DNA of 22,767 nucleotides, from contig BNUF01000022.1 of NCBI GenBank assembly GCA_025997155.1, forward strand, positions 1 through 22,767, in the 5' to 3' direction. The position numbers and the translations under genes are program-made. Under the pieces are notes generated by a model that saw only the letters and a program-made list of their open reading frames with translations, did no database searches and was not told where the DNA came from. This document shows, piece after piece, positions 8,219 to 15,645 of this stretch. Position 1 is the stretch's first letter; each line of letters begins with the position of its first letter. This DNA is from Clostridia bacterium. GTDB taxonomy: Bacteria; Bacillota; Clostridia; Lachnospirales; WQUN01.

Positions 8219-9115
8219 TTATTCGGCGTTCGGTACAGAGAAAGAAGTGATTTCATCGCCGTCAAGATTTACGTCAAGGTTCAAAATTTGGTTAAAATAA
8301 GAAGCGGGAACGTATACGCTGCCGTTCTGGTTTTCGGCGCGAACACCAAGGTCGGTGTCTTTGCCGTTCGCCTTGTACTTCGATTGCCCAACCGTAATAA
8401 CGCTTAAGTTTTTGTCAGGGTCGTAAACGTTGACTTTGCCCGACGCGCCCACCCACGTAAAGGTTTTCGCGTCGCCGACATTACCGCTGCCCTCAGCGAC
8501 ATATTTGTAACCAAGGGTTTTAAGCGTGCTTGCGAGCGGCGTAAGTCTGTTTAAAATTTCGTTGACTTGCTCCGTCGTGAGTTCTTTGTCGTCGGTCGTC
8601 GGGGCTGTCGCGTCGTCGTTTTTTTCTTCCTCCGCCGCCGTAAGCGCCTCTAAGCCCGCTTTGTAAGCGTCTTCAGAAACTTCTGTGTTAGAACTTTTGT
8701 CTACATAGTAAGTTTTTACCTGTTCAACTTTGTTCAGCCCGCTTGTCGAGTTTGCGACTGTGGTAACCGTTATCGTGGAATAAACCCCGTCGTCTCCGTC
8801 GCTAACCGAATTTGAAACTGTCGCGTCGATACCCTCTGTTGTGTCCAGAGATGTTATTAAGAATTCTTTGATATCAGCGGTGATTTTATCATTGAGTGAG
8901 CCTACGCCTGAAATTACAGGGTAGTCGCCGACAGCCACGCCTTCGTAAACGAACGTTGACGTTGTGTAGCTCAAGCTGCCGTAATCTTTCTTGTCCGCCG
9001 TCGTGGTTTTTGTGACAGTCGCCGTCGTGTCATCGTCAGCAAATACTGTACTCATCGCCGAAAACGTAAGCGCAAGACCCGCCGCTATCGCAGCAATTCT
9101 TTTTGCGTTTTTCAT
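8219..9115 (-). CDS. secreted stalk-domain protein, larger paralogue
   Basis: A 298-residue protein with a clear Sec signal peptide (about 1-26, likely cut after VFA, before DDD). It shares the two-part architecture of its downstream paralogue: an N-terminal DUF3298/DUF4163-like region with YPVISG and YYVDKSSNTEVSEDAYK, and a C-terminal copper-amine-oxidase-type stalk domain with YVPASYF. It differs by a threonine/aspartate-rich segment after the signal (27-45) and an acidic low-complexity insert (about 162-186), probably flexible linkers. It is expected to be exported to the cell surface. GGGAGGG precedes the ATG, and a promoter is visible about 80-100 bases upstream. The domain calls rest on recognisable motifs only, and no catalytic role is claimed. 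Confidence 0.75.
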   Translation of the reverse strand: MKNAKRIAAIAAGLALTFSAMSTVFADDDTTATVTKTTTADKKDYGSLSYTTSTFVYEGVAVGDYPVISGVGSLNDKITADIKEFLITSLDTTEGIDATVSNSVSDGDDGVYSTITVTTVANSTSGLNKVEQVKTYYVDKSSNTEVSEDAYKAGLEALTAAEEEKNDDATAPTTDDKELTTEQVNEILNRLTPLASTLKTLGYKYVAEGSGNVGDAKTFTWVGASGKVNVYDPDKNLSVITVGQSKYKANGKDTDLGVRAENQNGSVYVPASYFNQILNLDVNLDGDEITSFSVPNAE

Positions 9116-9186
9116 TGTGAATAATCCCTCCCGAGTTATGTTTCGTTTTATTTCCGCTTTGGTTACCTATCCCACGTTAATTTTAC

Positions 9187-9214
9187 ACTATACTACAAGA
9201 AAAATCAATTACAA
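9187..9214 (-). promoter_or_regulatory. probable promoter of the stalk-protein gene pair
   Basis: Read on the minus strand: TTGTAA (9214-9209), 16 bases, TATAGT (9192-9187). It is a reasonable vegetative match, oriented toward the ATG at 9115 with a leader of about 65 bases. It is called by eye only. Confidence 0.5.
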
Positions 9215-9251
9215 ATGTGTTACAATTATAGTATATTCTTTTGAGGAAACT

Positions 9252-9301
9252 TAATACTATGTAAAGTATAGACTTTTATGCAAAAATATCGTATAGTATT
9301 A
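9252..9301 (+). promoter_or_regulatory. putative promoter framed by a 9-bp inverted repeat, upstream of the SHOCT-like gene
   Basis: TAGACT (9269-9274), 17 bases, TATAGT (9292-9297) forms a fair vegetative promoter about 50 bases before the ATG at 9346. The -10 lies within one arm of an inverted repeat, TAATACTAT (9252-9260) and ATAGTATTA (9293-9301). A further ATAGTAT copy is at 9228-9234. The arms could be operator half-sites, but the region is AT-rich and the match may be chance. Confidence 0.35.
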
Positions 9302-9345
9302 TATAAGGTTTCCAGTAAATGTTTTATAAAACGGAGGGTTTTACT

Positions 9346-9741
9346 ATGAAAAAAGAGAGACTTCTTATCTTAGAACTGCTTGCGGACGGCAAAATTTCAG
9401 CCGACGAAGCGGCGCGGCTTTTGGATTCGCTCAAAAGAGACGCTCGCGAGTGGGACTGCGACGACGCGAACGAAAAAATAAAGGACTTCTCGCGGTCGGT
9501 TGAAGGATTCGCGAAAGATTTCAGCGCGAAACTCGAAACTTCCTTCAAAATCGCCGAGCCGAAACTCCGCAAAACGACAAAAATAGCTCTTGAGAAAACC
9601 GCGCAGGTGATTGACAACATTTCCAAATCTCTCAACGAAAGTATAAGAAATTTTGAGGCGCAAGAGGCGGCACGCGCCGAAGCCGAACAAAAAGAAGATG
9701 TTTTCGGCGAAAAACCGGACGACGCTCCCCGCGAAAACTAA
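9346..9741 (+). CDS. small protein with SHOCT-like N-terminal helix-hairpin and helical tail
   Basis: The ATG at 9346 is chosen because GGAGG lies just before it; an upstream ATG at 9319 has no such site. The 131-residue product opens with MKKERLLILELLADGKIS followed by ADEAARLLDSL. This is the SHOCT-like helical pair found at the N-terminus of YvlB/DUF4097-type proteins and thought to mediate oligomerisation. The DUF4097 beta-helix that often follows is missing. Instead there is a charged, probably coiled-coil stretch (about 40-115) ending in an acidic tail. There is no signal peptide, so it is probably cytoplasmic. Its TAA shares two bases with the stop of the convergent HAD gene. The function is unknown; stress-envelope roles of YvlB relatives suggest one but do not prove it. 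Confidence 0.75.
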   Translation: MKKERLLILELLADGKISADEAARLLDSLKRDAREWDCDDANEKIKDFSRSVEGFAKDFSAKLETSFKIAEPKLRKTTKIALEKTAQVIDNISKSLNESIRNFEAQEAARAEAEQKEDVFGEKPDDAPREN

Positions 9742-10439
9742 TATTTCATAATCGTATTAAGCACGAATTCCGCGAAACTGTCCGAATCCGCAAAAACAAA
9801 ATTTTCAGAGGTGAACGGAAAATTTTGCGGAACGAGAGCTATATCGGCAATCAGAAGCATACTCAAGTCCATTACGCTGTCGCCGGCGCAAATCAGTTTT
9901 TCGCCTTGCGACAGTTTTTTTAGTGCTGTGCCTTTGTTTACGGATTTTGGAACTATATAGATTTTCTCATACAGACTTGTTATATCATAAACGGACTTAT
10001 CGACAAATTTATCCAACCTTCTAAGAGCGGCAGCGATGTCTTTACTTTTGGTAAATATATAAACCTCGTCAACAAGGCGCGTGTCAAGGATATTGTCATT
10101 TTTTAGTTTTTCGATATAAAAATCCAATTCGGCGCGGTTTACGCTATTCTTCGCGTCCTCGTGCCATTTTTTGTCAATTTCGCCATTGCGTAAAAGCGCC
10201 GCGCCGTTGCTTGTGATTGCGTATTCGGGCGTTCCCGTGCGGAGCAGTTTCACCCTCTCGTATTGCTCGAGCGAACGCGTCGTCACGGGAACAAACGAGA
10301 CCCCCTGAAGCATTTCATAAGCCAAAGGCGGCATAAACGACAGCTCCCGCCCGTCTTTGCGTTCGACGCATATATCTCCGTCCTTTTTGTGCTTATACGA
10401 GTGAATCAAAGTGTTGTCTAAATCGGTGGCGAAGAGCAT
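9738..10439 (-). CDS. HAD-superfamily hydrolase of the ter biosynthetic operon
   Basis: A 233-residue soluble hydrolase with the HAD motifs in order: the nucleophile motif DLDNTL (6-11), motif II threonines VTTRS (52-56), a lysine near NKGTAL (about 169) and the metal-binding GDSVMD (186-191). The segment between motifs II and III (about 65-165) is a Cof-type C2 cap. HAD enzymes of this kind dephosphorylate small metabolites. As the last gene of the ter operon, its likely role, by inference from published Ter-system genomics, is to remove a phosphate from a nucleotide-like intermediate. AGGAG overlaps the stop of the StiP gene upstream; the gap is eight bases. It ends tail-to-tail with the SHOCT-like gene and has no terminator of its own. 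Confidence 0.85.
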   Translation of the reverse strand: MLFATDLDNTLIHSYKHKKDGDICVERKDGRELSFMPPLAYEMLQGVSFVPVTTRSLEQYERVKLLRTGTPEYAITSNGAALLRNGEIDKKWHEDAKNSVNRAELDFYIEKLKNDNILDTRLVDEVYIFTKSKDIAAALRRLDKFVDKSVYDITSLYEKIYIVPKSVNKGTALKKLSQGEKLICAGDSVMDLSMLLIADIALVPQNFPFTSENFVFADSDSFAEFVLNTIMKY

Positions 10440-10447
10440 ATTTTCTC

Positions 10448-11497
10448 CTACAAATCGGCAATGTTTTTTATAATACCAACGGCGCGGTAATTCCGAAGAG
10501 GATACCGAACAACCCGCACGCCCTTGTCTTCCGCCAGTTTCACTATATGCGCGACAAATTTTTCTTCCGCGTTCTCCGCAATCAGCACAACCTCGGGAAC
10601 GCGCCGCAGAAGTACCCGCGTCGTTTCGCCGACGCTCGGTTTTATCAAATTTATGTTTCCTATCCCAAAATCTTCCGCGATTTCGGCAGTCTCCACAATC
10701 CCGTTGTAAAGTGCTATTTCGTCCGCCTCAAGCAATGTTTTATAATCGAACAAACTCTCCGTGCGGGAGATAAACTCATACGTCATATCCCGCAGCTCGC
10801 CGTACACCATTGCGCCGTGAAAATCAGTATCCGCGATTATGTCGCGCCGATAAAAGGTGCGGCTGATAAGCCCGCTTACCGTGCAGTTCAGGCACGAACT
10901 CGCGATAAGAAAATCCTCGTGAGTCCCGCAAAGCGGCGTAATCCCCGCTGGGTCGCAAATCACGGCAAGTTCCGGGCTTAGCCCCGCGTAACGCGCCGTT
11001 TCTTTCGCGAGTTCGCCCGATATCGCTCCCTTGCCCGTCCAGCCGTCCACAAACTGTATGTTTTCGGGGTTGTGCCGCTCCAAAACGTACTTAACCGCGT
11101 TGTTGTCAATCCCCATTCCGCGAATTATTGACAAGGCATAATGAGCCGCGTTTATTTTATACTTATTGTACAAGTATCGTTTAATCAAAACCCCGACTGT
11201 AATGCCCGCCCGCGCCAGCGACACAAGCACAACGTTCTTTCCTTTTTTTGCCAAAATCTTCTCCGCCACAGTCTGAACCGCAAACGCCGTAATCCGCGAA
11301 AAATTGTCAAGGGCGTAAACATACTCCTCAAAATACGCCTCGGACGGAGTGTACTCAATCGGCAGCATCTCACAGTAAGAAACGCCGCTTTGTATAAGCC
11401 TCTCGCGTTCCTCCGCGGGTTGCGGCTCGACCAGCCCCGTTATATCCTTAAGCAACAATGTTACATCATTTTCCAAAAACGCGCTGTTAGTAATCAT
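10448..11497 (-). CDS. StiP-family protein with C-terminal Pelota-like RNA-binding domain
   Basis: The start is set at the ATG at 11497, which overlaps the previous gene's stop as ATGA and has GGGAG upstream; a TTG at 11509 is less likely. The 349-residue protein matches the family called StiP (predicted cysteine protease, also annotated as PRTase_1) in ter operons. SYCEMLPIEYTPS (40-52) holds a candidate nucleophile, Cys42. SLARAGITVG (93-102) and FVDGWTGKG (149-157) resemble phosphoribosyltransferase loops. The C-terminal part (about 262-349), with VVLIAENAEEKFVAHIVKLA, looks like the Pelota/L7Ae-type RNA-binding domain attached to these proteins. Whether it is a protease or a transferase has not been settled to my knowledge. 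Its place between the PRTase-TRSP and HAD genes fits the proposed ter nucleoside pathway. Confidence 0.85.
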   Translation of the reverse strand: MITNSAFLENDVTLLLKDITGLVEPQPAEERERLIQSGVSYCEMLPIEYTPSEAYFEEYVYALDNFSRITAFAVQTVAEKILAKKGKNVVLVSLARAGITVGVLIKRYLYNKYKINAAHYALSIIRGMGIDNNAVKYVLERHNPENIQFVDGWTGKGAISGELAKETARYAGLSPELAVICDPAGITPLCGTHEDFLIASSCLNCTVSGLISRTFYRRDIIADTDFHGAMVYGELRDMTYEFISRTESLFDYKTLLEADEIALYNGIVETAEIAEDFGIGNINLIKPSVGETTRVLLRRVPEVVLIAENAEEKFVAHIVKLAEDKGVRVVRYPLRNYRAVGIIKNIADL

Positions 11498-12588
11498 CGT
11501 AACTCCCAACTATATATCGTTATATTTGTGTTCCCTGCCGATTGTAACGCCCCGCACAAATCGCAAAGTCCGCGTTTTCCCTCTTTCGCGTCCGTCACGA
11601 TTACCACATTGTCATATTTTGCCAAATTGTATATATAAGTCTTTCGCTCCCCGTCATAGCAACTCCGCAAGACATACCGCGAAAACAACGGATACCCGCG
11701 CTCGGAACAGGGCAAAATCGGGCTTCTGGTAGTCGCCTGAAACTTCACGTCCCCGCCGATATTTTTCGCGAGCAACAGCGCGGGATACATAAATTCTTCC
11801 GTTCCCACCACCAGAACGCTCCCCGAAATATTATCAATAAATAACTCTTTGCAAGCACACAGATAGTCCGCAAAAACAACCCCTTCACGCGGATTTTTCA
11901 TACCTCCTATATGACGAATCTCGGCATTTTCGGCGGGGACATATTCCGTATCCTTATTAAAATTACTATAAGCATCAGCCTTTTTCGCTAAATTTATATC
12001 ATTTAATTTATACAAATAGTAGTACGACACGCCGAATTTGATTTCGTTGCTCGCCCCAAATCCGTTCACCAAAGACGCAACCGAAATTTTAACGTCTTCC
12101 CGCAAAAGCGGTTTCAGCGCGGCAAGGAAATTATTTATAGTTTTCCCTGTCGTTACCTCATCTTCCACAAAGACAATCCTGTCAAATTTTGTAAAATCCC
12201 CGTCTCTTGAGTACAGAGCTTGGTTCACCGCGTGGGAATGTTCCTCCTTGAACGTGACAATTTCCAGAGCCTTAACCTCCTCTCTTGTTGTATGATAATA
12301 TGTACTGTTAGGAATACAAGACGCGACACCCGCCCCGATAGCCGTCGCCGTCTCCGCGAACCCGATAACGACGACATTCTCTCCAATGCAATCCTCCGCG
12401 ACAAGCCGCCCCAACTCCTCAAAATATTTCAGGGTGTCGGCGGGGTCGCAGGGGAAATGTTTCCCTTGCCGTTTATTCACAATCAAATATGTTCGTTTAG
12501 TATTGTTTTCCCGCCGCGCCAACGCTAACGAAGAAGTATCGGCATCTCCGCAAATGTCACTAACTGTTCTGTTTTCGTCAAACTCCAC
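11494..12588 (-). CDS. phosphoribosyltransferase with C-terminal TRSP domain
   Basis: A 364-residue protein. The N-terminal half is an orotate-PRTase-like domain, with the PRPP-binding signature RIVFVEDEVTTGKT (137-150) and a core starting near TYLIVNKRQGKHFP. The C-terminal half contains TTRSP (286-290), the motif that names the TRSP domain found behind this transferase in ter operons. It presumably attaches or removes a base on phosphoribose; the substrate is unknown. The listed start is a GTG at 12588, with only a weak GGGA site, giving an unusually long 64-base overlap with the ATP-grasp gene. A TTG within the first 25 codons is an alternative start. The stop overlaps the StiP start by four bases. 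Confidence 0.87.
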   Translation of the reverse strand: MEFDENRTVSDICGDADTSSLALARRENNTKRTYLIVNKRQGKHFPCDPADTLKYFEELGRLVAEDCIGENVVVIGFAETATAIGAGVASCIPNSTYYHTTREEVKALEIVTFKEEHSHAVNQALYSRDGDFTKFDRIVFVEDEVTTGKTINNFLAALKPLLREDVKISVASLVNGFGASNEIKFGVSYYYLYKLNDINLAKKADAYSNFNKDTEYVPAENAEIRHIGGMKNPREGVVFADYLCACKELFIDNISGSVLVVGTEEFMYPALLLAKNIGGDVKFQATTRSPILPCSERGYPLFSRYVLRSCYDGERKTYIYNLAKYDNVVIVTDAKEGKRGLCDLCGALQSAGNTNITIYSWELR

Positions 12589-13481
12589 GAAACATCATTC
12601 CCAATCAATTTATTTATCGCGACAAGCGGGATATTCACACACGCCGCCGCTAAATGCAACCCGCCCGACATACGCGTGTTTATCTCAAGAAGATACAGTT
12701 TGCCCTTGTCATACCTAAACTGAATGTTACAAGGACATTGCAGCCCAGAGATATCCAAAATCTTGCCGCACAAATCAACGACAGTCTCGTCAAAAAAAAT
12801 CTTCTCGACGCGTCCGTACATTTTTTTGCGCGGGATAATGATATTGCCTCGGCTTGTCGCAAGGCAGTCCGCGCTGATTTCGTCGCCGCTCAAATATTGC
12901 ATTACTAAAAGTTTCGGGAAGGTATCCCCCAAAAGTTCCAAAAGTTCCCCGTACTGTAATCGGTAGCGACTCCGCGTCAGCGTCCTAGGCGCGTTATCGA
13001 TAATCCGAAAACTCTGCGCCCCTTCGTCTAGCGCAAACTTCACACAAAGCGGCAAAAACTTAAGATACTTATAGATTGCCTCGAACTCCGCCGCACTCGT
13101 AACGCAATTAAACATTGGCAAACAGCCCAACCCTTTGTTACGAAAAAAATCATACGTCCGCACTTTATCCGCGAATATCGACACCTTTTCATAATCGTCC
13201 GCCAAAACCCTTACGCCGATTTTTGCAAATTTCGCCAAATTCCGCGAAATATCCGCAAGCCCGCGTTTCGGCACAAAAACCTCAACCTTGTTGCGCGTAC
13301 AAAAATCAAGGCAAAAATCCACATATTCCTCGCCCTCTAATTCAGGCTCGACCTCGGTGTGGGCGCAAAGGGGCTTGTATGTAAACTCCTCGTTCGCGTT
13401 GCTTCCTATTATATACATTCCTTTAAGCTCCGAAATAATGAAGTACGCCGCGCTGAACCAGTGATTAAACCAAATCCGCAT
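12525..13481 (-). CDS. ATP-grasp enzyme of the ter operon
   Basis: A 318-residue ligase-fold protein. The start is placed at the ATG at 13481, because MRIWFNHWFSAAY is the usual beginning of this family; an ATG at 13493 adds four residues. Family marks are an ATP-contacting lysine in CVKFALDEGAQSFR (Lys148), MQYLSGDEISADC (194-206), and the Mg-ATP-binding LLEINTRMSGG (264-274) with Glu266 and Asn268. ATP-grasp enzymes join a carboxylate, activated as acyl phosphate, to an amine or thiol. Here it would ligate a building block in the proposed nucleoside-like product; the actual substrates are unknown. The gene overlaps the lyase upstream by about 17 bases and the PRTase downstream by up to 64, indicating strict translational coupling. 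Confidence 0.87.
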   Translation of the reverse strand: MRIWFNHWFSAAYFIISELKGMYIIGSNANEEFTYKPLCAHTEVEPELEGEEYVDFCLDFCTRNKVEVFVPKRGLADISRNLAKFAKIGVRVLADDYEKVSIFADKVRTYDFFRNKGLGCLPMFNCVTSAAEFEAIYKYLKFLPLCVKFALDEGAQSFRIIDNAPRTLTRSRYRLQYGELLELLGDTFPKLLVMQYLSGDEISADCLATSRGNIIIPRKKMYGRVEKIFFDETVVDLCGKILDISGLQCPCNIQFRYDKGKLYLLEINTRMSGGLHLAAACVNIPLVAINKLIGNDVSWSLTKTEQLVTFAEMPILLR

Positions 13482-14436
13482 CACGCACCCCATAAATGGA
13501 AGCGAGGAGCAAAATTTTCCTCGCCCATTTTTCGTGAACTTTAACTTCGTTCATTCTCATTCCGCAGTAGCTTTTTTCAACGCCCGCGTCTTTGTTCGTC
13601 CAATTTTTGATGGTGAGAGCGTCCTGATAGTCGTTGTTCGACACCTTAAGGCTTTCCTGAATCGGAGCAATCTGCGAGGGGTGGATTGCGGTTTTCCCGA
13701 TAAATCCGTTGAGGCGGTCGAGTTCAAGTTCCCGTTTAAGCCCGTCAAGCCAGTCGTCCGACGTTTCGTTTTGAAAGTATTCCCAAACGGGTGCGGACAC
13801 GACATAATCCCCCGAAAAGACGTTCAGGATATCGCTTATCACGCTGTTTATCACGGAAATGTCATAAATTGTCTGGTTAATATTGCGCCGAATCGCGAAA
13901 AGGTTACAAAAATCGTTCCCCCCGACACGCACATTAAGCACCAAATCCCGCACATTGTCAATAATTCCCTTGAGTTCCGCCAAAACGGCGGCGCGGTTCT
14001 CAAGCCCGATTATACCGTCATTTTCCAAAATCGGCATAACGAACATATTATTCCCGGAAATTGTATTAATCTCATAGGTCACCGTCTTATAATCGGCGGC
14101 GTTCGCCAGACTGAATTTCGGCAGCACAAACCCGCTTACAATTTCCGCCAAATCCTCGAGTTTTGAGAAAATTTTCGACATATGTAACGGCGTGCGTATC
14201 CGTATAAAAATAAGGGGTAAATCCGCGGCGGCTGCCGCCTTGATTTCCCTAAGTGTATCAAAAAGCTGCTTTTCCGCGACTTTAATAGGCACGTCGCCGA
14301 TTGCGTCCTCCAGACAAAGCGCGACCGAATTCGGGCGAAACTCGCCCGAAATCAGTTTTTGCGCGATAGTCTTGTTGGTTGCGGGCGTGTACATTAACGC
14401 GCCAAGGCTGTAACTTAAAAATTCTTTTTGTTCCAT
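13465..14436 (-). CDS. TIM-barrel C-C bond lyase (HpcH/HpaI aldolase, citrate-lyase-beta type)
   Basis: A 323-residue enzyme related to citrate lyase beta chain and HpcH/HpaI aldolases. The ATG at 14436 is preferred over a TTG at 14451 that would overlap terD. Visible motifs include LGALMYTPA near the N-terminus (11-19), CLEDAIGDVP (41-50), the barrel arginine in IRIRTP (78-83), a Glu in MPILENDG (about 138) that may help bind Mg, VGGNDF (171-176) and GKTAIHPSQI (247-256). This lyase subtype is a known member of ter operons ('C-C bond lyase'). It presumably makes or breaks a carbon-carbon bond in the metabolite handled by the ATP-grasp and transferase genes behind it. The substrate is unknown. 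It starts five bases after the terD stop. Confidence 0.85.
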   Translation of the reverse strand: MEQKEFLSYSLGALMYTPATNKTIAQKLISGEFRPNSVALCLEDAIGDVPIKVAEKQLFDTLREIKAAAAADLPLIFIRIRTPLHMSKIFSKLEDLAEIVSGFVLPKFSLANAADYKTVTYEINTISGNNMFVMPILENDGIIGLENRAAVLAELKGIIDNVRDLVLNVRVGGNDFCNLFAIRRNINQTIYDISVINSVISDILNVFSGDYVVSAPVWEYFQNETSDDWLDGLKRELELDRLNGFIGKTAIHPSQIAPIQESLKVSNNDYQDALTIKNWTNKDAGVEKSYCGMRMNEVKVHEKWARKILLLASIYGVRDADLV

Positions 14437-14440
14437 ATTG

Positions 14441-15019
14441 TTAAACGTCAACCCCGAAATTCTGGCACAACGCCCCTAACCCGCCGCTGAATCCGTTGCC
14501 GATAGCGTTGAACTTCCACTCCGTGCCGTTTCGGTAGAGTTCCGCCACAACGACCGCCGTCTGAATCGAAAAATCTTCGCCGAGGTCATATCGGATAAGC
14601 TCCGCGCCGCTCGTCTCGTCCACAATACGTATAAACGCGTTCGACACCTGCCCGAAATTTTGGTTACGCGCCTCCGCGTCGTTGATTGTCACCGTGAAAT
14701 CGATTTTTTGTACGGTTGCGGGGATTAACGGCAATTCGACTTTGATTTGCTCGTCGTCGCCGTCGCCCGCTCCCGTGAGGTTGTCGCCCGAATGGATAAC
14801 GGAATTTGACTGGTGCGTTTTGTTGTTGTAGAAAATAAAATCGGACTCAGACGCGACTTTGCCGTTTTCGCCCAGAAGAAACGCCGCCGCGTCAAGGTCA
14901 AAGTCTTTCCCGCCGTCATATTTGTTCGTGTCCCAGCCAAGCCCCACGACAATTTTTGTAAGCCCCGGGTTCGTTTTTGTCAAATCCACTTTTTGCCCTT
15001 TTTGTAAGCTGACTGCCAT
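14441..15019 (-). CDS. terD: TerD-family calcium-binding stress protein (copy 1)
   Basis: A 192-residue protein of the TerD family, originally linked to tellurite resistance. These are cytoplasmic beta-sandwich proteins that bind calcium. Diagnostic segments are [13 protein letters not shown] at the N-terminus, [18 protein letters not shown] (26-43) and the acidic [13 protein letters not shown] (78-90) that holds calcium ligands. [20 protein letters not shown] near the C-terminus is also typical. AAGGAGG precedes the ATG. It is the last of three terD-type genes in a row, 24 bases after the second. It is closest in sequence to copy 2. The gene sits at the junction between the calcium half and the enzyme half of the operon. 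Confidence 0.95.
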   Translation of the reverse strand: MAVSLQKGQKVDLTKTNPGLTKIVVGLGWDTNKYDGGKDFDLDAAAFLLGENGKVASESDFIFYNNKTHQSNSVIHSGDNLTGAGDGDDEQIKVELPLIPATVQKIDFTVTINDAEARNQNFGQVSNAFIRIVDETSGAELIRYDLGEDFSIQTAVVVAELYRNGTEWKFNAIGNGFSGGLGALCQNFGVDV

Positions 15020-15043
15020 TTTTTGTCCTCCTTATACGCCTGA

Positions 15044-15628
15044 TTATACGCTAACGCCGTAATCGCGGCAAAGCGCGTCAAGCCCGCCTTTGTAACCCGA
15101 ACCGAGAGCGTTAAATTTCCAGTCGCTACCGTGTTTGTATATTTCGCAAACGACAACCGCCGTCTCAACGGAATAGTCCTCAACGAGGTCATAGCGTATA
15201 GATTCCACGCCGACCATATCCGTGTCGTTTGCGCGGCTCGCAACGCGTACATACGAGTTGGACACCTGCCCGAAATTTTGCACGCGGTTAACCGCGTCAT
15301 AAATCGTGACGGTTATGGCAATTTTTTCCACGTCTGGCGGCACTTTCGAGAAATTGATTAGGATAACCTCGTCGTCGCCGTCGCCCGCCCCCGTGAGGTT
15401 GTCGCCCGTGTGAATCACCGCGTCTCCTCGGCTCTTGAGGTTGTTGTAGAAAATGAAATCGTTGTCGCCTTTCACCTTGCCGTTCGCTCCAAGTAAAAAC
15501 GCCGAAACGTCAAGGTCGAAGTCTTTCCCGCCGTCATACTTGTTCGTGTCCCAGCCGAGCCCCACAAGCGCCAGGTTCATTGTCTTGTCAAGCGTTACGC
15601 GTTGTCCTTTTGATAAATTTACTCCCAT
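15044..15628 (-). CDS. terD: TerD-family calcium-binding stress protein (copy 2)
   Basis: The start is the ATG at 15628 ([13 protein letters not shown]), preceded by CAGGAGGG; the frame stays open 93 bases further upstream but that would overlap copy 3. The 194-residue product has [18 protein letters not shown] (23-40) and [13 protein letters not shown] (75-87), the same calcium-binding segments as copy 1. Compared with copy 1 it carries a short insertion, [12 protein letters not shown] (about 146-157), before the IRYDL segment. Seventeen bases separate it from copy 3. Several TerD-family members often occur together in such operons and may form mixed assemblies, but that is inference. Confidence 0.95.
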   Translation of the reverse strand: MGVNLSKGQRVTLDKTMNLALVGLGWDTNKYDGGKDFDLDVSAFLLGANGKVKGDNDFIFYNNLKSRGDAVIHTGDNLTGAGDGDDEVILINFSKVPPDVEKIAITVTIYDAVNRVQNFGQVSNSYVRVASRANDTDMVGVESIRYDLVEDYSVETAVVVCEIYKHGSDWKFNALGSGYKGGLDALCRDYGVSV

Positions 15629-15645
15629 AAAGCCCTCCTGTATTT

